Source: Clostridium tetanomorphum (GTDB lineage Bacteria; Bacillota; Clostridia; Clostridiales; Clostridiaceae). Taken from it: 64,000 nt of DNA. A model generated the notes under the pieces. It was not told the origin of the DNA. It was given only the letters and a program-made list of their open reading frames with translations, and made no database searches. Positions 9,793 to 19,055 of this stretch are shown in pieces; positions within the stretch are counted from its first letter, which is position 1; each line of letters starts with the position of its first letter. A program made the translations under genes and the position numbers. Where the stretch lies: assembly GCF_017873215.1 (NCBI RefSeq), contig NZ_JAGGKA010000012.1, positions 62,001-126,000 of the forward strand. The letters are read 5' to 3'.

Positions 9793-10503
9793 ATGAAGGA
9801 GAAAATTCTTTTAATCGATGATGAAGTAGGTCTAGTAGAAATGCTAGAACTGGTTTTGAAAAAAGAAGGTTTTATAGATATAAAAAAAGCATATTCAGGA
9901 GAAGAAGCATTGAAGATTCTTAGTTCATTTTCTCCTGATATTATTATTTTAGATGTTATGCTTCCAGATACAGACGGTTTTCAACTTTGTACAAAGATTA
10001 GAGATATTACTACAGTTCCAATAATATTTTTAACTGCAAGAACAACAGAATTGGACAAGCTTATGGGATTAGGCATTGGAGGAGATGATTATATAACAAA
10101 ACCATTTAATCCATTAGAAGTAGTAGCTCGTATAAAAGCTCAACTCAGGCGAATACAGATTACAAAGGAAACAATACTTAGCAGTTATCCTAAGGTTTAT
10201 GATTATAAAAGGTTTAAACTTAATGTAAGTACAGCACAATTATTTGTAGAAGAAAATGAAATTGAGTGTCCAGCTAAGGAATTTGAACTTTTAACTTTTT
10301 TGTGTGCACATCCAAATAGAATTTTTAGTACACAGCAGTTATATGAACAAGTGTGGGGAGAAATAAGTTTAGGAGATTTAAACACTGTAATGGTACATAT
10401 GCTGCGTTTAAGGAAAAAAATTGAAGAAGATGCTAGTAAACCACAAATATTAGTAAATGTACGGGGCTTAGGATATAAGTTTGTTCCACCGGAGGAAAGA
10501 TAA
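9793..10503 (+). CDS. OmpR/PhoB-family response regulator
   Basis: A 236-residue regulator. The receiver domain carries the acidic pair DDE, the phospho-acceptor Asp near residue 54 (ILDVMLPDTDG), LTAR and the conserved Lys in ITKPF. The C-terminal winged helix ends NVRGLGYKF. It is followed three bases later by its histidine kinase, and then by a LanFEG-like ABC exporter that is its likely target. GGAGGAG precedes the ATG at 9793, so the in-frame TTG at 9778 is rejected as a start. Confidence 0.93.
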   Translation: MKEKILLIDDEVGLVEMLELVLKKEGFIDIKKAYSGEEALKILSSFSPDIIILDVMLPDTDGFQLCTKIRDITTVPIIFLTARTTELDKLMGLGIGGDDYITKPFNPLEVVARIKAQLRRIQITKETILSSYPKVYDYKRFKLNVSTAQLFVEENEIECPAKEFELLTFLCAHPNRIFSTQQLYEQVWGEISLGDLNTVMVHMLRLRKKIEEDASKPQILVNVRGLGYKFVPPEER

Positions 10504-10505
10504 CT

Positions 10506-11624
10506 ATGAAATATGTAAAGGACTATATCTTATCTAATGTTTATTTTATTATAAGTTTAATTTTAGTTTTTTCTATAGTGATTTTTAGTATTGCATTTGT
10601 ATTAACTAGTTTTATAAATTTAGCTCCAATGCTTGGATTATCTGAGCAAATAACGGGAGAAATCTCTAAGTTTGTAATTCATAATCATGTAAATGTAGCA
10701 ATTATTACTTTTGTTTTTGTATATGGTTGGTATTTAATTTATCCAATGTTACATATTCAAAAGTGGAATATACAAATTGCAAAAGGAAATTTTAAGGAAC
10801 CTGTTAATAGACATGGAAAACCTAGAAGCCGTTCTAAAAGTGGAAATATAAGATTAGTATTTTGCCTTTATAGAGGATTGATTAAAGAAATAGATTATTT
10901 AACAAAGGCATTAATTAAAAATGAAGAAGATAGAAAGCAGCTAGATAAAATGAGAAAGGAATGGATTGCAGGGGTATCCCATGATTTAAAAACACCTCTA
11001 TCCTATGTTAAAGGATATTCTACAATGCTTTTATCTAAGCAATATCAATGGAATGAAGAAGAAAAGCAGGAATTTTTACAAAAGATACAAAATCAGGCCC
11101 TTTATATGGAAGAATGTATTGAAGAGCTAAATTATTCTTTTCAGCTAGAAAGTGGAGAATTGCCAATAAATAAAGAAAAAAAGGATATTGTAGAATTTAT
11201 ACGTTGTGTAATAATTGATACAGTTAATCATCCTAAGTCTAAAGGAAGAGAATTGTATTTTGAATCAAATATAGATTATTATGAAACACTTTTTGATTCA
11301 ATGTTATTTAAACGTGCACTAATCAATATATTAATGAATGGAGCAATACACAATTCAGAAGGAACGATTATTAACACATACTTAAATGTTAGACAAGAGG
11401 ATATAATAATTAACGTTAAAGATAATGGAAAGGGCATAGATGAAGAAACAAAAAAGCATATTTTTGAAAGGTATCATAGAAGCACATGTAAAGATGGTAA
11501 TGGTCTTGGCATGAGTATTGCAAAACAGTTTATTATTGCTCATGATGGAAAAATAAATATACATAGTGAAATAGATAAGGGAACATCAATAATAATTACT
11601 CTTCCAAATTGTAATCCACATTAA
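10506..11624 (+). CDS. Sensor histidine kinase (lantibiotic/antibiotic-sensing type)
   Basis: A 372-residue kinase with two transmembrane helices (about residues 10-40 and 62-82) and only a short external loop between them, followed by a linker. The HisKA H-box is VSHDLKTPLSYVKGY, with His at about residue 159. The ATPase domain has an N-box near INILMNGAIHNS, DNGKGID and a G2 box GNGLGMSIAK. The small sensor loop resembles kinases of the SpaK/BceS kind that watch an ABC transporter or the membrane. It is translationally linked to the regulator upstream. Confidence 0.92.
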   Translation: MKYVKDYILSNVYFIISLILVFSIVIFSIAFVLTSFINLAPMLGLSEQITGEISKFVIHNHVNVAIITFVFVYGWYLIYPMLHIQKWNIQIAKGNFKEPVNRHGKPRSRSKSGNIRLVFCLYRGLIKEIDYLTKALIKNEEDRKQLDKMRKEWIAGVSHDLKTPLSYVKGYSTMLLSKQYQWNEEEKQEFLQKIQNQALYMEECIEELNYSFQLESGELPINKEKKDIVEFIRCVIIDTVNHPKSKGRELYFESNIDYYETLFDSMLFKRALINILMNGAIHNSEGTIINTYLNVRQEDIIINVKDNGKGIDEETKKHIFERYHRSTCKDGNGLGMSIAKQFIIAHDGKINIHSEIDKGTSIIITLPNCNPH

Positions 11625-11627
11625 AAA

Positions 11628-11684
11628 TTCAGGTAGAATTCAGATTCAGTTTACTTCAAGTTTATTTCATAAGTTTAATATAAT
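11628..11684 (+). promoter_or_regulatory. Promoter with 11-bp direct repeats, likely response-regulator target
   Basis: TTCA occurs at 11628 and 11639, and again at 11655 and 11666, giving two pairs spaced exactly 11 bases apart as expected for OmpR-family dimers. A good TATAAT lies at 11679-11684. The second pair covers the -35 position, which is poor in consensus. I infer activation of the ABC exporter by the upstream regulator. Confidence 0.5.
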
Positions 11685-11700
11685 ACTTGAGGTGATTAGG

Positions 11701-12615
11701 ATGAATGATTATGTAGTTTATACAGAAAATTTAACAAAAATATATGAAAAAAAATGTGTTGTGGATAATATTAGCTTAAAAGTTAAAAAAGGAGAAATTT
11801 ATGGATTTTTAGGCCCTAATGGTGCAGGAAAAACTACTACTATAAAAATGCTTTTAGGACTTGCAGCTCCTACAAAAGGAAACATATCTATATTTGGTAA
11901 AGAACTAAGAAAATCTTCTATGGAAATATTAGCACAGATAGGGTCTTTAGTGGAATCACCTACCTATTATGGTAACCTTACAGGATATGAAAATTTACAG
12001 GTTATACAGAGAATCCTTAATGTGCCTAAAAAAAGAATTAATGAAGTGTTAAATATTGTAAAGTTAAGTAAATCAAAACACCAACTAGCAAAGAAATATT
12101 CTTTAGGAATGAAACAGCGTTTAGGAATTGCTATGGCATTATTAGGAAATCCAAAACTTCTTATTCTTGATGAGCCAACTAATGGGTTAGATCCAGCAGG
12201 GATTCATGATATAAGAGAGTTGATTAAAAGTTTACCATCAGCTTACGGCATGACAGTAATGATTTCAAGTCATTTATTAAGTGAAATTGATCAAATGGCT
12301 ACCCAAGTGGGAGTGATAAATGGAGGGAAGTTTATTTTTCAAGGATCCATAGATAAGTTAAGACAAAAAAGTAATGCAAGTATTGTATTTAATGTAAATG
12401 AACCTGAAAAAGCTATGGGAATTCTTGAAAAGAAAGGTTTACAGGTTAAAACAGAACCTGGTATTATAAAGATTTCCCCACAGAAAGATGAAATAATAGC
12501 TAAAGTAAATGAATTACTTGTTAACAATAATATTTCTGTTTATAGAATTGAAGAAAGAATAAAAACTTTAGAGGATATATTTCTCCAACTGATTGATAAA
12601 GGAGGAGATATATAG
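11701..12615 (+). CDS. ABC exporter ATP-binding protein, LanF/BcrA type
   Basis: A 304-residue ATPase with Walker A GPNGAGKTT, signature YSLGMKQR, Walker B LLILDEP, D-loop NGLDPAGI and H-loop ISSHLLSEI. The C-terminal extension is typical of BcrA/LanF proteins. With the two ABC-2 permeases that follow it should form a self-protection exporter against lantibiotics or bacitracin-like peptides. The start at 11701 follows GAGGTG; a GTG at 11692 is in frame but inside that site. No lantibiotic precursor or LanB/LanC gene is visible nearby, so it probably serves resistance. Confidence 0.87.
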   Translation: MNDYVVYTENLTKIYEKKCVVDNISLKVKKGEIYGFLGPNGAGKTTTIKMLLGLAAPTKGNISIFGKELRKSSMEILAQIGSLVESPTYYGNLTGYENLQVIQRILNVPKKRINEVLNIVKLSKSKHQLAKKYSLGMKQRLGIAMALLGNPKLLILDEPTNGLDPAGIHDIRELIKSLPSAYGMTVMISSHLLSEIDQMATQVGVINGGKFIFQGSIDKLRQKSNASIVFNVNEPEKAMGILEKKGLQVKTEPGIIKISPQKDEIIAKVNELLVNNNISVYRIEERIKTLEDIFLQLIDKGGDI

Positions 12616-13374
12616 ATGAAATCTATGTTTTTTAGTGAATGGCTTAAGATTAAAAGAACCTCTGTGTTTTGGGTAAATATATTATTTCCATTTTTTATGG
12701 TAGGAATTATGTTTATATATGCAGTGGGACTCCACAAAAAACTTTTAATTCAGGCAGGAGAATTTAAAACAAATATTTGGAGTTATTCAGTTGTTTCAAG
12801 TCACCAATTTATTATATTCTTATTACCCATTGCAATTACTTTATCAGTAGCAAGTCTTACAAATTTAGAACATAAAACCAGGTCTTGGAAGCTATTATTT
12901 ACACTTCCTACTACAAGAAAGAAAATATATTTAGTTAAATTGTTAATTATGTTAGTATTTCAAATGATACTTGTGTGTATACTTTTTCTAGGAATGATTT
13001 TTATAGGGGATGTAATGAATTATGGAGGGCCTATTCCATATTCAATTCTATTTAAGGAAGCATTATTTCCAGTAGTAGCAGCTTTTCCTTTTCTTGTTTT
13101 TCAAATGTGGATATCAATGATTATACCAAACCAAGGATTCTCCATTGCTGTTGGACTTATAGGAACAGTAGCAGGAATATTTTTTCAAATGTCAGAAGCC
13201 ACAAAATATTTATTTTGGAGTTATCCATCTTTAGTATCGCCAGTTTATCTATCTATGGAAAAGCATATGATACTTAAATCAAATGATATAAGTACGTATA
13301 TCTTACTAAGTTTTATAGTAGGAAGTATCATACTAAAGCTAGGTTGTAGACATTTTGTGAAAAAAGAATGGTAG
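12616..13374 (+). CDS. ABC-2 permease, lantibiotic-immunity LanE/MutE-like
   Basis: A 252-residue protein with six predicted transmembrane helices, starting MKSMFFSEWLKIKRTSVFW. The short basic EWLKIKRT segment before helix 1 is usual in LanE-type permeases. It begins one base after the ATPase stop, within AAAGGAGGAG spacing, so the genes are tightly coupled. It should form the channel with the next permease. Sequence identity within the EpiE/MutE/BcrB group is inferred from size, order and motif. Confidence 0.8.
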   Translation: MKSMFFSEWLKIKRTSVFWVNILFPFFMVGIMFIYAVGLHKKLLIQAGEFKTNIWSYSVVSSHQFIIFLLPIAITLSVASLTNLEHKTRSWKLLFTLPTTRKKIYLVKLLIMLVFQMILVCILFLGMIFIGDVMNYGGPIPYSILFKEALFPVVAAFPFLVFQMWISMIIPNQGFSIAVGLIGTVAGIFFQMSEATKYLFWSYPSLVSPVYLSMEKHMILKSNDISTYILLSFIVGSIILKLGCRHFVKKEW

Positions 13375-13385
13375 GTGATGAAAAA

Positions 13386-14123
13386 ATGTTTTTTAAATGT
13401 ATACTTGTTGAAAGATTAAAAACAAAAAGACAGAGATTTTGGTTAATTGCTGTATTTATTCCTATGCTCAGTATATTGTTAGGTTTAATGAATTTTTATT
13501 TTAATTATAATGTTTTAGTCCAGTCTGGAGATAATGAATGGCTGGAAGCATGGACACAAGTAACTTTATTTTATGGACTACTTATTTTACCTATTTTATC
13601 TGGAGTTTATGTTTCAATGATATGTAGGCATGAGCATATGAGTGGTGGGTGGAAGCAAATCTTAGCGCTTCCTGTTTCAAAATGGAATATATATGGGGCA
13701 AAGCTTTTGGTTTCATGGGAGTTGATTCTTAAAACTCAGGCGTCACTTTTAGTGTTTTATATTATTTTAGGAAGAGTATCTGGAATAAAATCAAATATAC
13801 CTTGGGGATTTATGTTAAATGCCTTATTTTTATGTCTTATAGCTGCTTTTGTATTAGCTTCTATTCAAATGGCATTTACAATTTCTCTAAAGAGCTTTAG
13901 TATTCCTTTAATGATTAACATTTTCTGTACTTTTATGGGTTTACCTATTTTAACATTAAAAATAAGACAAATTTATCCCTGGTGTATGCCTTTTGTAGCA
14001 ATGTCCGCACCGGATGAGGGAAGAATTGCTTCCTTTGGGGTTTTTATAATAGCAGCTATTACAATTTTCATTTTGGCAACAAGCATAGGTTATTTTAAAT
14101 TTAAGAAAAATTGTATAGATTAA
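13386..14123 (+). CDS. ABC-2 permease, lantibiotic-immunity LanG/MutG-like
   Basis: About 245 residues and six transmembrane helices, starting MFFKCILVERLKTKRQRFW, which mirrors the previous permease (a basic RLKTKR segment before helix 1). The start at 13386 has AGGTGATG just upstream; an ATG at 13368 overlaps the previous gene but lies before that site. It completes the ATPase-permease-permease trio. Last gene of the operon; the repeat at 14158 may provide a terminating hairpin. Confidence 0.8.
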   Translation: MFFKCILVERLKTKRQRFWLIAVFIPMLSILLGLMNFYFNYNVLVQSGDNEWLEAWTQVTLFYGLLILPILSGVYVSMICRHEHMSGGWKQILALPVSKWNIYGAKLLVSWELILKTQASLLVFYIILGRVSGIKSNIPWGFMLNALFLCLIAAFVLASIQMAFTISLKSFSIPLMINIFCTFMGLPILTLKIRQIYPWCMPFVAMSAPDEGRIASFGVFIIAAITIFILATSIGYFKFKKNCID

Positions 14124-14157
14124 AGAAAAATTTAATGTAAAAATATAAAAAATAAAA

Positions 14158-14255
14158 GGAACTGTCGCACTAAGAATAAATCCTATAATATATTGTGTTA
14201 ACTTTAAACTTGGAAAATAGTATATTGTATATAAATTCCTTAATGCGACAGCTCC
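14158..14255 (+). repeat. 98-bp palindromic repeat (MITE-like), copy 1
   Basis: It begins GGAACTGTCGCACTAAG and ends CTTAATGCGACAGCTCC, so the tips form a near-perfect terminal inverted repeat of about 17 bases, and much of the interior can fold back. The reverse complement of the element at 23298-23394 matches it along its whole length, with roughly one difference in ten. It contains no coding capacity and lies between convergent genes. Confidence 0.85.
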
Positions 14256-14274
14256 GTTTATTCCATATCTATTA

Positions 14275-15000
14275 TCAATCACTTGACAGTTTCATGCATA
14301 TAAATGCTCCCATACAAAATTCTGTTTCATCTAATCTTTTCAATAAGGTTAATCCAGCTGTTTTAATAGCTTGCCTATATTGTTTTTCACTAAATAGTGA
14401 TAGGTGCATAGTATTATGATTATATTTAATTTTATTGTTTTCACCAATTAAATGATGCATATCTACAGTAATTTTCCTATCTCCAGAAAGACTTATTGAT
14501 TCCATTCTAGAAAATTGTATAGATCCTTTTGTTTTATTTTCCGAAAATAATCCTTCTTGAAAGGTTTCTATTGTTGACCAAGGAGTAAAAATAAAAACTC
14601 CACCATTTTTTAAATGCTTATTAACACACAAAATACCATCTAATAATTGACTATAGTTATGAGCAAAGCCAATAGAACCATAAAGATTTAAAATAATATC
14701 AAATTGCTCAGATAAATTAAAATTAAACATATCTCCTTCTAGTAAAGATATATTAGGAAATTTTTCTTCGGCAATTTTCAGCATTGATTTGCTTAAATCC
14801 ATACCAGTTACATGAAAATAATTTTGCAAATATTCTATATGTCCCCCTGTTCCACAAGCAATATCTAATAATTTATTACCACTTGTTTTTTTATAAGTAT
14901 TAAAAATTTTTATGATTTTATTTACTTCATTTAAATAATCATGGCTTTTTACATACATTAAATCATAATATTGTGAAATTGTATCAAAATTTTTATACAT
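14275..15000 (-). CDS. Class I SAM-dependent methyltransferase
   Basis: A 241-residue protein, MYKNFDTISQYYDLMY at the start, with motif I LLDIACGTGGHIEYL and the acidic residue GMDLSKSML after strand 2, both binding S-adenosylmethionine. IILNLYGSIGF is the post-II/IV region. It belongs to the broad methyltransf_25/11 group, so the substrate is open. The start at 15000 has AAGGAGG upstream on the minus strand; a longer frame to 15030 starts before that site. It stands alone, divergent from the radical SAM gene. Confidence 0.87.
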   Translation of the reverse strand: MYKNFDTISQYYDLMYVKSHDYLNEVNKIIKIFNTYKKTSGNKLLDIACGTGGHIEYLQNYFHVTGMDLSKSMLKIAEEKFPNISLLEGDMFNFNLSEQFDIILNLYGSIGFAHNYSQLLDGILCVNKHLKNGGVFIFTPWSTIETFQEGLFSENKTKGSIQFSRMESISLSGDRKITVDMHHLIGENNKIKYNHNTMHLSLFSEKQYRQAIKTAGLTLLKRLDETEFCMGAFICMKLSSD

Positions 15001-15173
15001 AATAATTGTTTCCTCCTTAAAATTTTTCATTATTGGGAAATATTTGTATATCGTTTCGCCTTAAATTCTATTTTATCAAATTAAAAGAAGGGACTTTTAA
15101 TTTATTTTGCTATTCTTTAAAAATTATCAAATTGATAAACTTTAATGTGAAGTTATATGATAAGTATTTTTCT

Positions 15174-15213
15174 CATTACACTTATAGTGTATAATTGCAC
15201 CATAAGTGTAATG
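15174..15213 (+). promoter_or_regulatory. Operator-promoter with perfect 12-bp inverted repeat
   Basis: CATTACACTTAT (15174-15185) and ATAAGTGTAATG (15202-15213) are perfect inverted arms 16 bases apart. A second dyad, ACACT-TAT-AGTGT, sits at 15178-15190, and the -10 TATAAT at 15190-15195 lies between the arms. A repressor of the GntR, TetR or MarR kind binding here would block the downstream radical SAM gene. No regulator gene is adjacent. Confidence 0.65.
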
Positions 15214-15229
15214 AGGAGGTAACTCATAT

Positions 15230-16621
15230 ATGATTACAGATATGTTCAGACGGATAATACTTAAAAAGAAAGATAAATTTATATTTACTTCTTATAAGGA
15301 TAGCATGATAGATTTTAGCAAAATAGAGAAGAATACAGGGATGTATATACATATACCATTTTGCAGAAGTATTTGTCCCTATTGTCCTTATAATAAAGTT
15401 ATTTATGAAAAGAATAAGGCCGAAAAATACAAAAATGCTCTTTTAAATGAAATAAATATATATAAACAATACTTAAAGGATAAAAAAATCTCATCTATAT
15501 ATATAGGAGGAGGAACACCAACTCTTTTAATAGATGAAATAAAGGAAGTATTAGATTTTATAAGAAAAGAATTTCACTTTAATGGAGATGTTGGAATAGA
15601 GGTATATCCTACAGAGGTAGGAGAAGAACTTTTAGCTAAAATAAAGCTTGCAGGTATAAATCTTGTAAGTTTAGGTGTACAAACCTTTAATGATGATAAA
15701 TTAAAATTTCTAGGTAGGAAATACACAGCTAAAGATGCACAGCAGGCTTTAGAGAAAATAATTAAATTTAATTTTAAATGTGTGGATGTAGACATTATGA
15801 CTAATATACCAGGACAAACTATTCAACAAATTGAGTATGATTTAAGAAAGATTTATTCATATAATATTAACCAACTTTCTATATACCCACTTATAATATT
15901 TCCTATGACTCCTATGGATAAAATTATAAAGGAAAGAAATTTAAACAGATTTAATGAGTTTCAAGAAAGAAAGATACTTAAATTAATTGATGATGTATCC
16001 AAGGAACATGGATATAAAAGAAGCTCTGTATGGACTTATGATAAGGAAGAAGATAACAGATATACTTCTGTTACTAGGGAAAGTTTTATAGGAATAGGAG
16101 CAGGAGCTAGTTCACTTTTTTCTAATTACTTTTATTTAAATACCTTTAATGTGAATGAATATATAAAGGCTTTAACTGAAGATTTACATTATGCACACAC
16201 ACATGGGGACGGTTATGTAATAAACTCAGATTTTTATGAGGAAAGTTATGTAGAATCACAAGAAAGTTTATATAAGAACAGTTATAAAATACATTCAAAG
16301 AAACTTCCAATAAATATTGTAAATATTATGACTGACAGGGAAAAGATGATATTTTGGATATTTTGGAGATGCTATGACGGAATAATAAATAGAGATAAAT
16401 TTTATGAGTTGTTTAATAAAAATATGGAAAAGGAATTCAAGCTTTTATTTAAGATTCTTAAAATACTTAAAATGTGTGAGGAAAAGGAAAATAAAATTTT
16501 TTTAACGGAGCTGGGAAGATTTGCTTATCACTATGTGGAAAAGCAATATTCTATATATTACTTAAATTATTTATGGGGAGAGTCCATGAAAAATCCATGG
16601 ATAAAAAAGCTAGAATTATAA
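15230..16621 (+). CDS. HemN/HemW-like radical SAM protein
   Basis: A 463-residue radical SAM enzyme. The cluster motif CRSICPYCPY (CxxxCxxC) follows IHIPF, and YIGGGTPTLL is the SAM-binding GGGTP. The VSLGVQTFNDDKLKFLGR strand and IMTNIPGQT match coproporphyrinogen dehydrogenase-family proteins (HemN/HemW/HemZ). The actual substrate (porphyrinogen, haem delivery or something else) cannot be told from motif alone. The start has AGGAGGT. The inverted-repeat operator suggests conditional expression. A broken radical SAM gene lies 150 bases downstream, separated by a repeat. Confidence 0.82.
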   Translation: MITDMFRRIILKKKDKFIFTSYKDSMIDFSKIEKNTGMYIHIPFCRSICPYCPYNKVIYEKNKAEKYKNALLNEINIYKQYLKDKKISSIYIGGGTPTLLIDEIKEVLDFIRKEFHFNGDVGIEVYPTEVGEELLAKIKLAGINLVSLGVQTFNDDKLKFLGRKYTAKDAQQALEKIIKFNFKCVDVDIMTNIPGQTIQQIEYDLRKIYSYNINQLSIYPLIIFPMTPMDKIIKERNLNRFNEFQERKILKLIDDVSKEHGYKRSSVWTYDKEEDNRYTSVTRESFIGIGAGASSLFSNYFYLNTFNVNEYIKALTEDLHYAHTHGDGYVINSDFYEESYVESQESLYKNSYKIHSKKLPINIVNIMTDREKMIFWIFWRCYDGIINRDKFYELFNKNMEKEFKLLFKILKILKMCEEKENKIFLTELGRFAYHYVEKQYSIYYLNYLWGESMKNPWIKKLEL

Positions 16622-16622
16622 A

Positions 16623-16752
16623 CAGAGTTCTTGGCTTCAGAAGAAGTTTTTACTTTTACCGAAGCTTACAAACCGTTATCTAGGTATGTACGCTCTTTAC
16701 GCCCATTTAAAACGAAATGGGAGTATTAGAGTGAGTAGTCATCGGATAAAAA
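16623..16752 (+). repeat. Dispersed structured repeat, copy A
   Basis: The block contains GAGTTCTTGGCTTCAG at its 5' end and GGGAGTATTAGAGTGAGTAG plus TCATCGGATAAAA at its 3' end. It aligns with the reverse complement of 41079-41256, but an internal segment of some 45 bases is missing here. TTATCT near 16676 can pair with GGATAA near 16744, enclosing a CCCATTT/AAATGGG hairpin, so it could be a folded RNA or an end fragment of a transposable element. Confidence 0.7.
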
Positions 16753-16773
16753 ATTTAGATTGGAGAATTAACT

Positions 16774-17109
16774 ATGAAAAAGAGAAAGTTTTTAAAGCTT
16801 ACTATGTTTGGAATAAAAACAATTATATTTAAAGAAAAGAAGTCTATATTAGGAACTATAATTTTAACAGATTATTGCAATCTTCACTGTAAACATTGTG
16901 CAGTAAATAATATAAATAAAGTCATGAATCCTTATGAGAATATAGTGGAAGAAATGAAAAATTTTTATAATGAGGGCATAAGAATCTTATTTTTCTGTGG
17001 AGGAGAAACCTTGCTTTGGGAACATAATGGCAAAAACATAAGGGACTTAATTAAAAAGGCTAGAGAAATAGGATTTTATATAGTAAATATTGATACTATT
17101 TTTATTTAA
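16774..17109 (+). pseudogene. Truncated radical SAM protein gene
   Basis: Only 111 residues are encoded. They include the full N-terminal radical SAM signature: IILTDYCNLHCKHC (CxxxCxxC), then FFCGGETLLWEH, the GGE motif. The frame stops after IVNIDTIFI, where relatives of about 300 residues continue through the rest of the barrel. The following 120 bases show no continuation in any frame, so the 3' two thirds are lost. The fragment could not bind substrate normally. It lies downstream of the HemN-like gene, perhaps once in one unit. Confidence 0.75.
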
Positions 17110-17127
17110 ATTTATACAATGAATACA

Positions 17128-17154
17128 TAAAGTTTACAAAAATATCCACGATAT
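17128..17154 (+). promoter_or_regulatory. Sigma-D (flagellar) promoter for the six-helix chemoreceptor
   Basis: TAAA, exactly 15 bases, then CACGATAT. This fits the sigma-D/sigma-28 consensus TAAA-N15-GCCGATAA with few mismatches, and the same pattern precedes the chemoreceptor at 32108. Confidence 0.6.
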
Positions 17155-17226
17155 ATTTATGGAATATGTTACATTATATTATTTTAATGACAATATATAA
17201 CACTAATTAGAAGGGTTGGTATCATT

Positions 17227-19023
17227 ATGAAAGCTAAGAAATTATTTTGGCAGTTAACACTTAATTTAGAATTAGTAACTTATGCAGTAGTTATGCCATT
17301 AGCAATTATAGGAACATTCTTGATTGGTGATTTTTGGAAAGAAAGATTTGCTTATGGTACTTTAGCACTTATATTAGCAATTTTATTCAACATTTTTGTT
17401 GGGATAGTAGTAAGGAAAAGAACTTTATATAATAATTTAAAATTATTATATGGAAATGATGAATTAAGTTATGATGAAACATGTAATATTAAAAAGAACT
17501 TGTTAAAATTTCCTTTAAGAGAAGGTTTAACGATGTTTTTTAGATGGTTTTTAGGCGTTCCTAGTATAATGTTTGTTGCTGAAATATTTATACCAATAAC
17601 TTCACAACAATATTTTGCTGCAGCTGTAATAGGATTATGTTTATCTTTTACAGGATTTTTAACTAATTATTTAAATTCTGAAAAACTTCTTGTGGATATA
17701 TTTATAGAAAAAAGACTAAATGACTATTTAATTGATGAGTCTAGCTATATTAAATTCTCTTTAGGAAATAAAATATTTGGAACAATTTATGCTATTTTAA
17801 TATTAATAAGTTTTACTTATTTTTACGTATCTTACTCTATAGATACTGGCTTACTTAATAAGACAAATACTTTTACTTATTATACAGTAGCTCTACTTAT
17901 TATGGTATATGTATTAAGTGTATTTACTTATATATTTGTATCTAACATAAAAAAGAACATTAAACAAATAGAGATTGCAATAAATTATATTTCAGAAAAA
18001 AATTTAAATGTAGATATAGCAAGAATAACATCTGATGAAATTGGAAATATAGGTAGAGATATATATGTTATGAAAGAAAACTTTAAATCATTTATACAAA
18101 ATATATCTGATAAAGCTGAGGAAACCTTTAATTACTCCAAAACATTGGCTACTTCTGCTGAAGAAACAGCAAGCTCAATAAATCAAGTTTCTTCTACAGT
18201 TGTCCAATTAGCACAAGGTGCATCAGTACAAGCATCAGAGTCACAAAATGCTGTAGACAAGCTATCTAGCTTAGAAGATGAAATTAATAGTACTACTAAA
18301 AATTCTGATATAGTAAAAACACATGTAAAAGAAACTGGAGAAGCTAGTAAAAATGGAATTCATGCATTAAACAATTTAACAGATAAATTTAAAGGGAATA
18401 TAGAGGTATCTAATGAAATTGCTAAAAATGTAAATGAATTATCAAATAAGTCAACATTTATTGGGGATATAGTTGCAACAATAAATAGTATAGCAAATGA
18501 AACTAACTTATTGGCATTAAATGCCAGCATAGAAGCAGCTAGAGCTGGAGAAGCTGGAAGAGGATTTTCTATTGTGGCAGATCAAATAAAGAAATTAGCT
18601 GAACAGACAGATAGCGCTACTCAAAATGTTAAAAATATAATTGAAGAAATGCAATTGGAAATAGAGAAAACTGAAATGAATGTAAAGAAGGCAGAAGTAA
18701 TAGTAGATGAAACAAAGGAAGCGTCCAATAGGGCAAATGATTCTTTTGAAACTATAAATAACTCAGTAGAAGAAATGATTAAATTAGTTACTAGATTAGG
18801 CGAAAGTATATTACAAATAGATAAAGAAAAGAATTTAGTCTTTACTTCTATGGAAAACATATCAACAATATCAGATAAAGCATCTAAAGCTTTCGAAGAA
18901 GCAAGTTCAAGTGTAGAAGAACAAGCTTCAACCATGCAAGAGCTTTCTTCTATGTCTAGTAATTTAGAAAAAGTAGCTAAAACTTTAAAAGAGCAAGTAA
19001 ATCAATTTAATATTAATAACTAA
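17227..19023 (+). CDS. Methyl-accepting chemotaxis protein with polytopic sensor
   Basis: A 598-residue receptor whose N-terminal half is membrane-embedded: about six transmembrane helices (around residues 15-35, 40-60, 95-120, 130-150, 185-205 and 215-235) with almost no extracellular domain. A HAMP-like segment and a signalling domain follow, with the tip variant [28 protein letters not shown]. The architecture suggests sensing of membrane state or a membrane-soluble cue. A sigma-D type promoter precedes it and a hydrolase gene follows 32 bases later, probably cotranscribed. Confidence 0.92.
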   Translation: MKAKKLFWQLTLNLELVTYAVVMPLAIIGTFLIGDFWKERFAYGTLALILAILFNIFVGIVVRKRTLYNNLKLLYGNDELSYDETCNIKKNLLKFPLREGLTMFFRWFLGVPSIMFVAEIFIPITSQQYFAAAVIGLCLSFTGFLTNYLNSEKLLVDIFIEKRLNDYLIDESSYIKFSLGNKIFGTIYAILILISFTYFYVSYSIDTGLLNKTNTFTYYTVALLIMVYVLSVFTYIFVSNIKKNIKQIEIAINYISEKNLNVDIARITSDEIGNIGRDIYVMKENFKSFIQNISDKAEETFNYSKTLATSAEETASSINQVSSTVVQLAQGASVQASESQNAVDKLSSLEDEINSTTKNSDIVKTHVKETGEASKNGIHALNNLTDKFKGNIEVSNEIAKNVNELSNKSTFIGDIVATINSIANETNLLALNASIEAARAGEAGRGFSIVADQIKKLAEQTDSATQNVKNIIEEMQLEIEKTEMNVKKAEVIVDETKEASNRANDSFETINNSVEEMIKLVTRLGESILQIDKEKNLVFTSMENISTISDKASKAFEEASSSVEEQASTMQELSSMSSNLEKVAKTLKEQVNQFNINN

Positions 19024-19055
19024 ATTATTTATATAACTAAAAGGAGTGTTTCTTT

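Noticed and set aside
11701-14123. Complete lantibiotic biosynthesis cluster
   Set aside because: Only immunity-type exporter and two-component genes are present; no LanA, LanB, LanC, LanM or protease gene lies nearby.
14195-14419. 74-codon plus-strand ORF across the palindromic repeat and methyltransferase end
   Set aside because: It overlaps a repeat and a real gene on the other strand and lacks a ribosome site.
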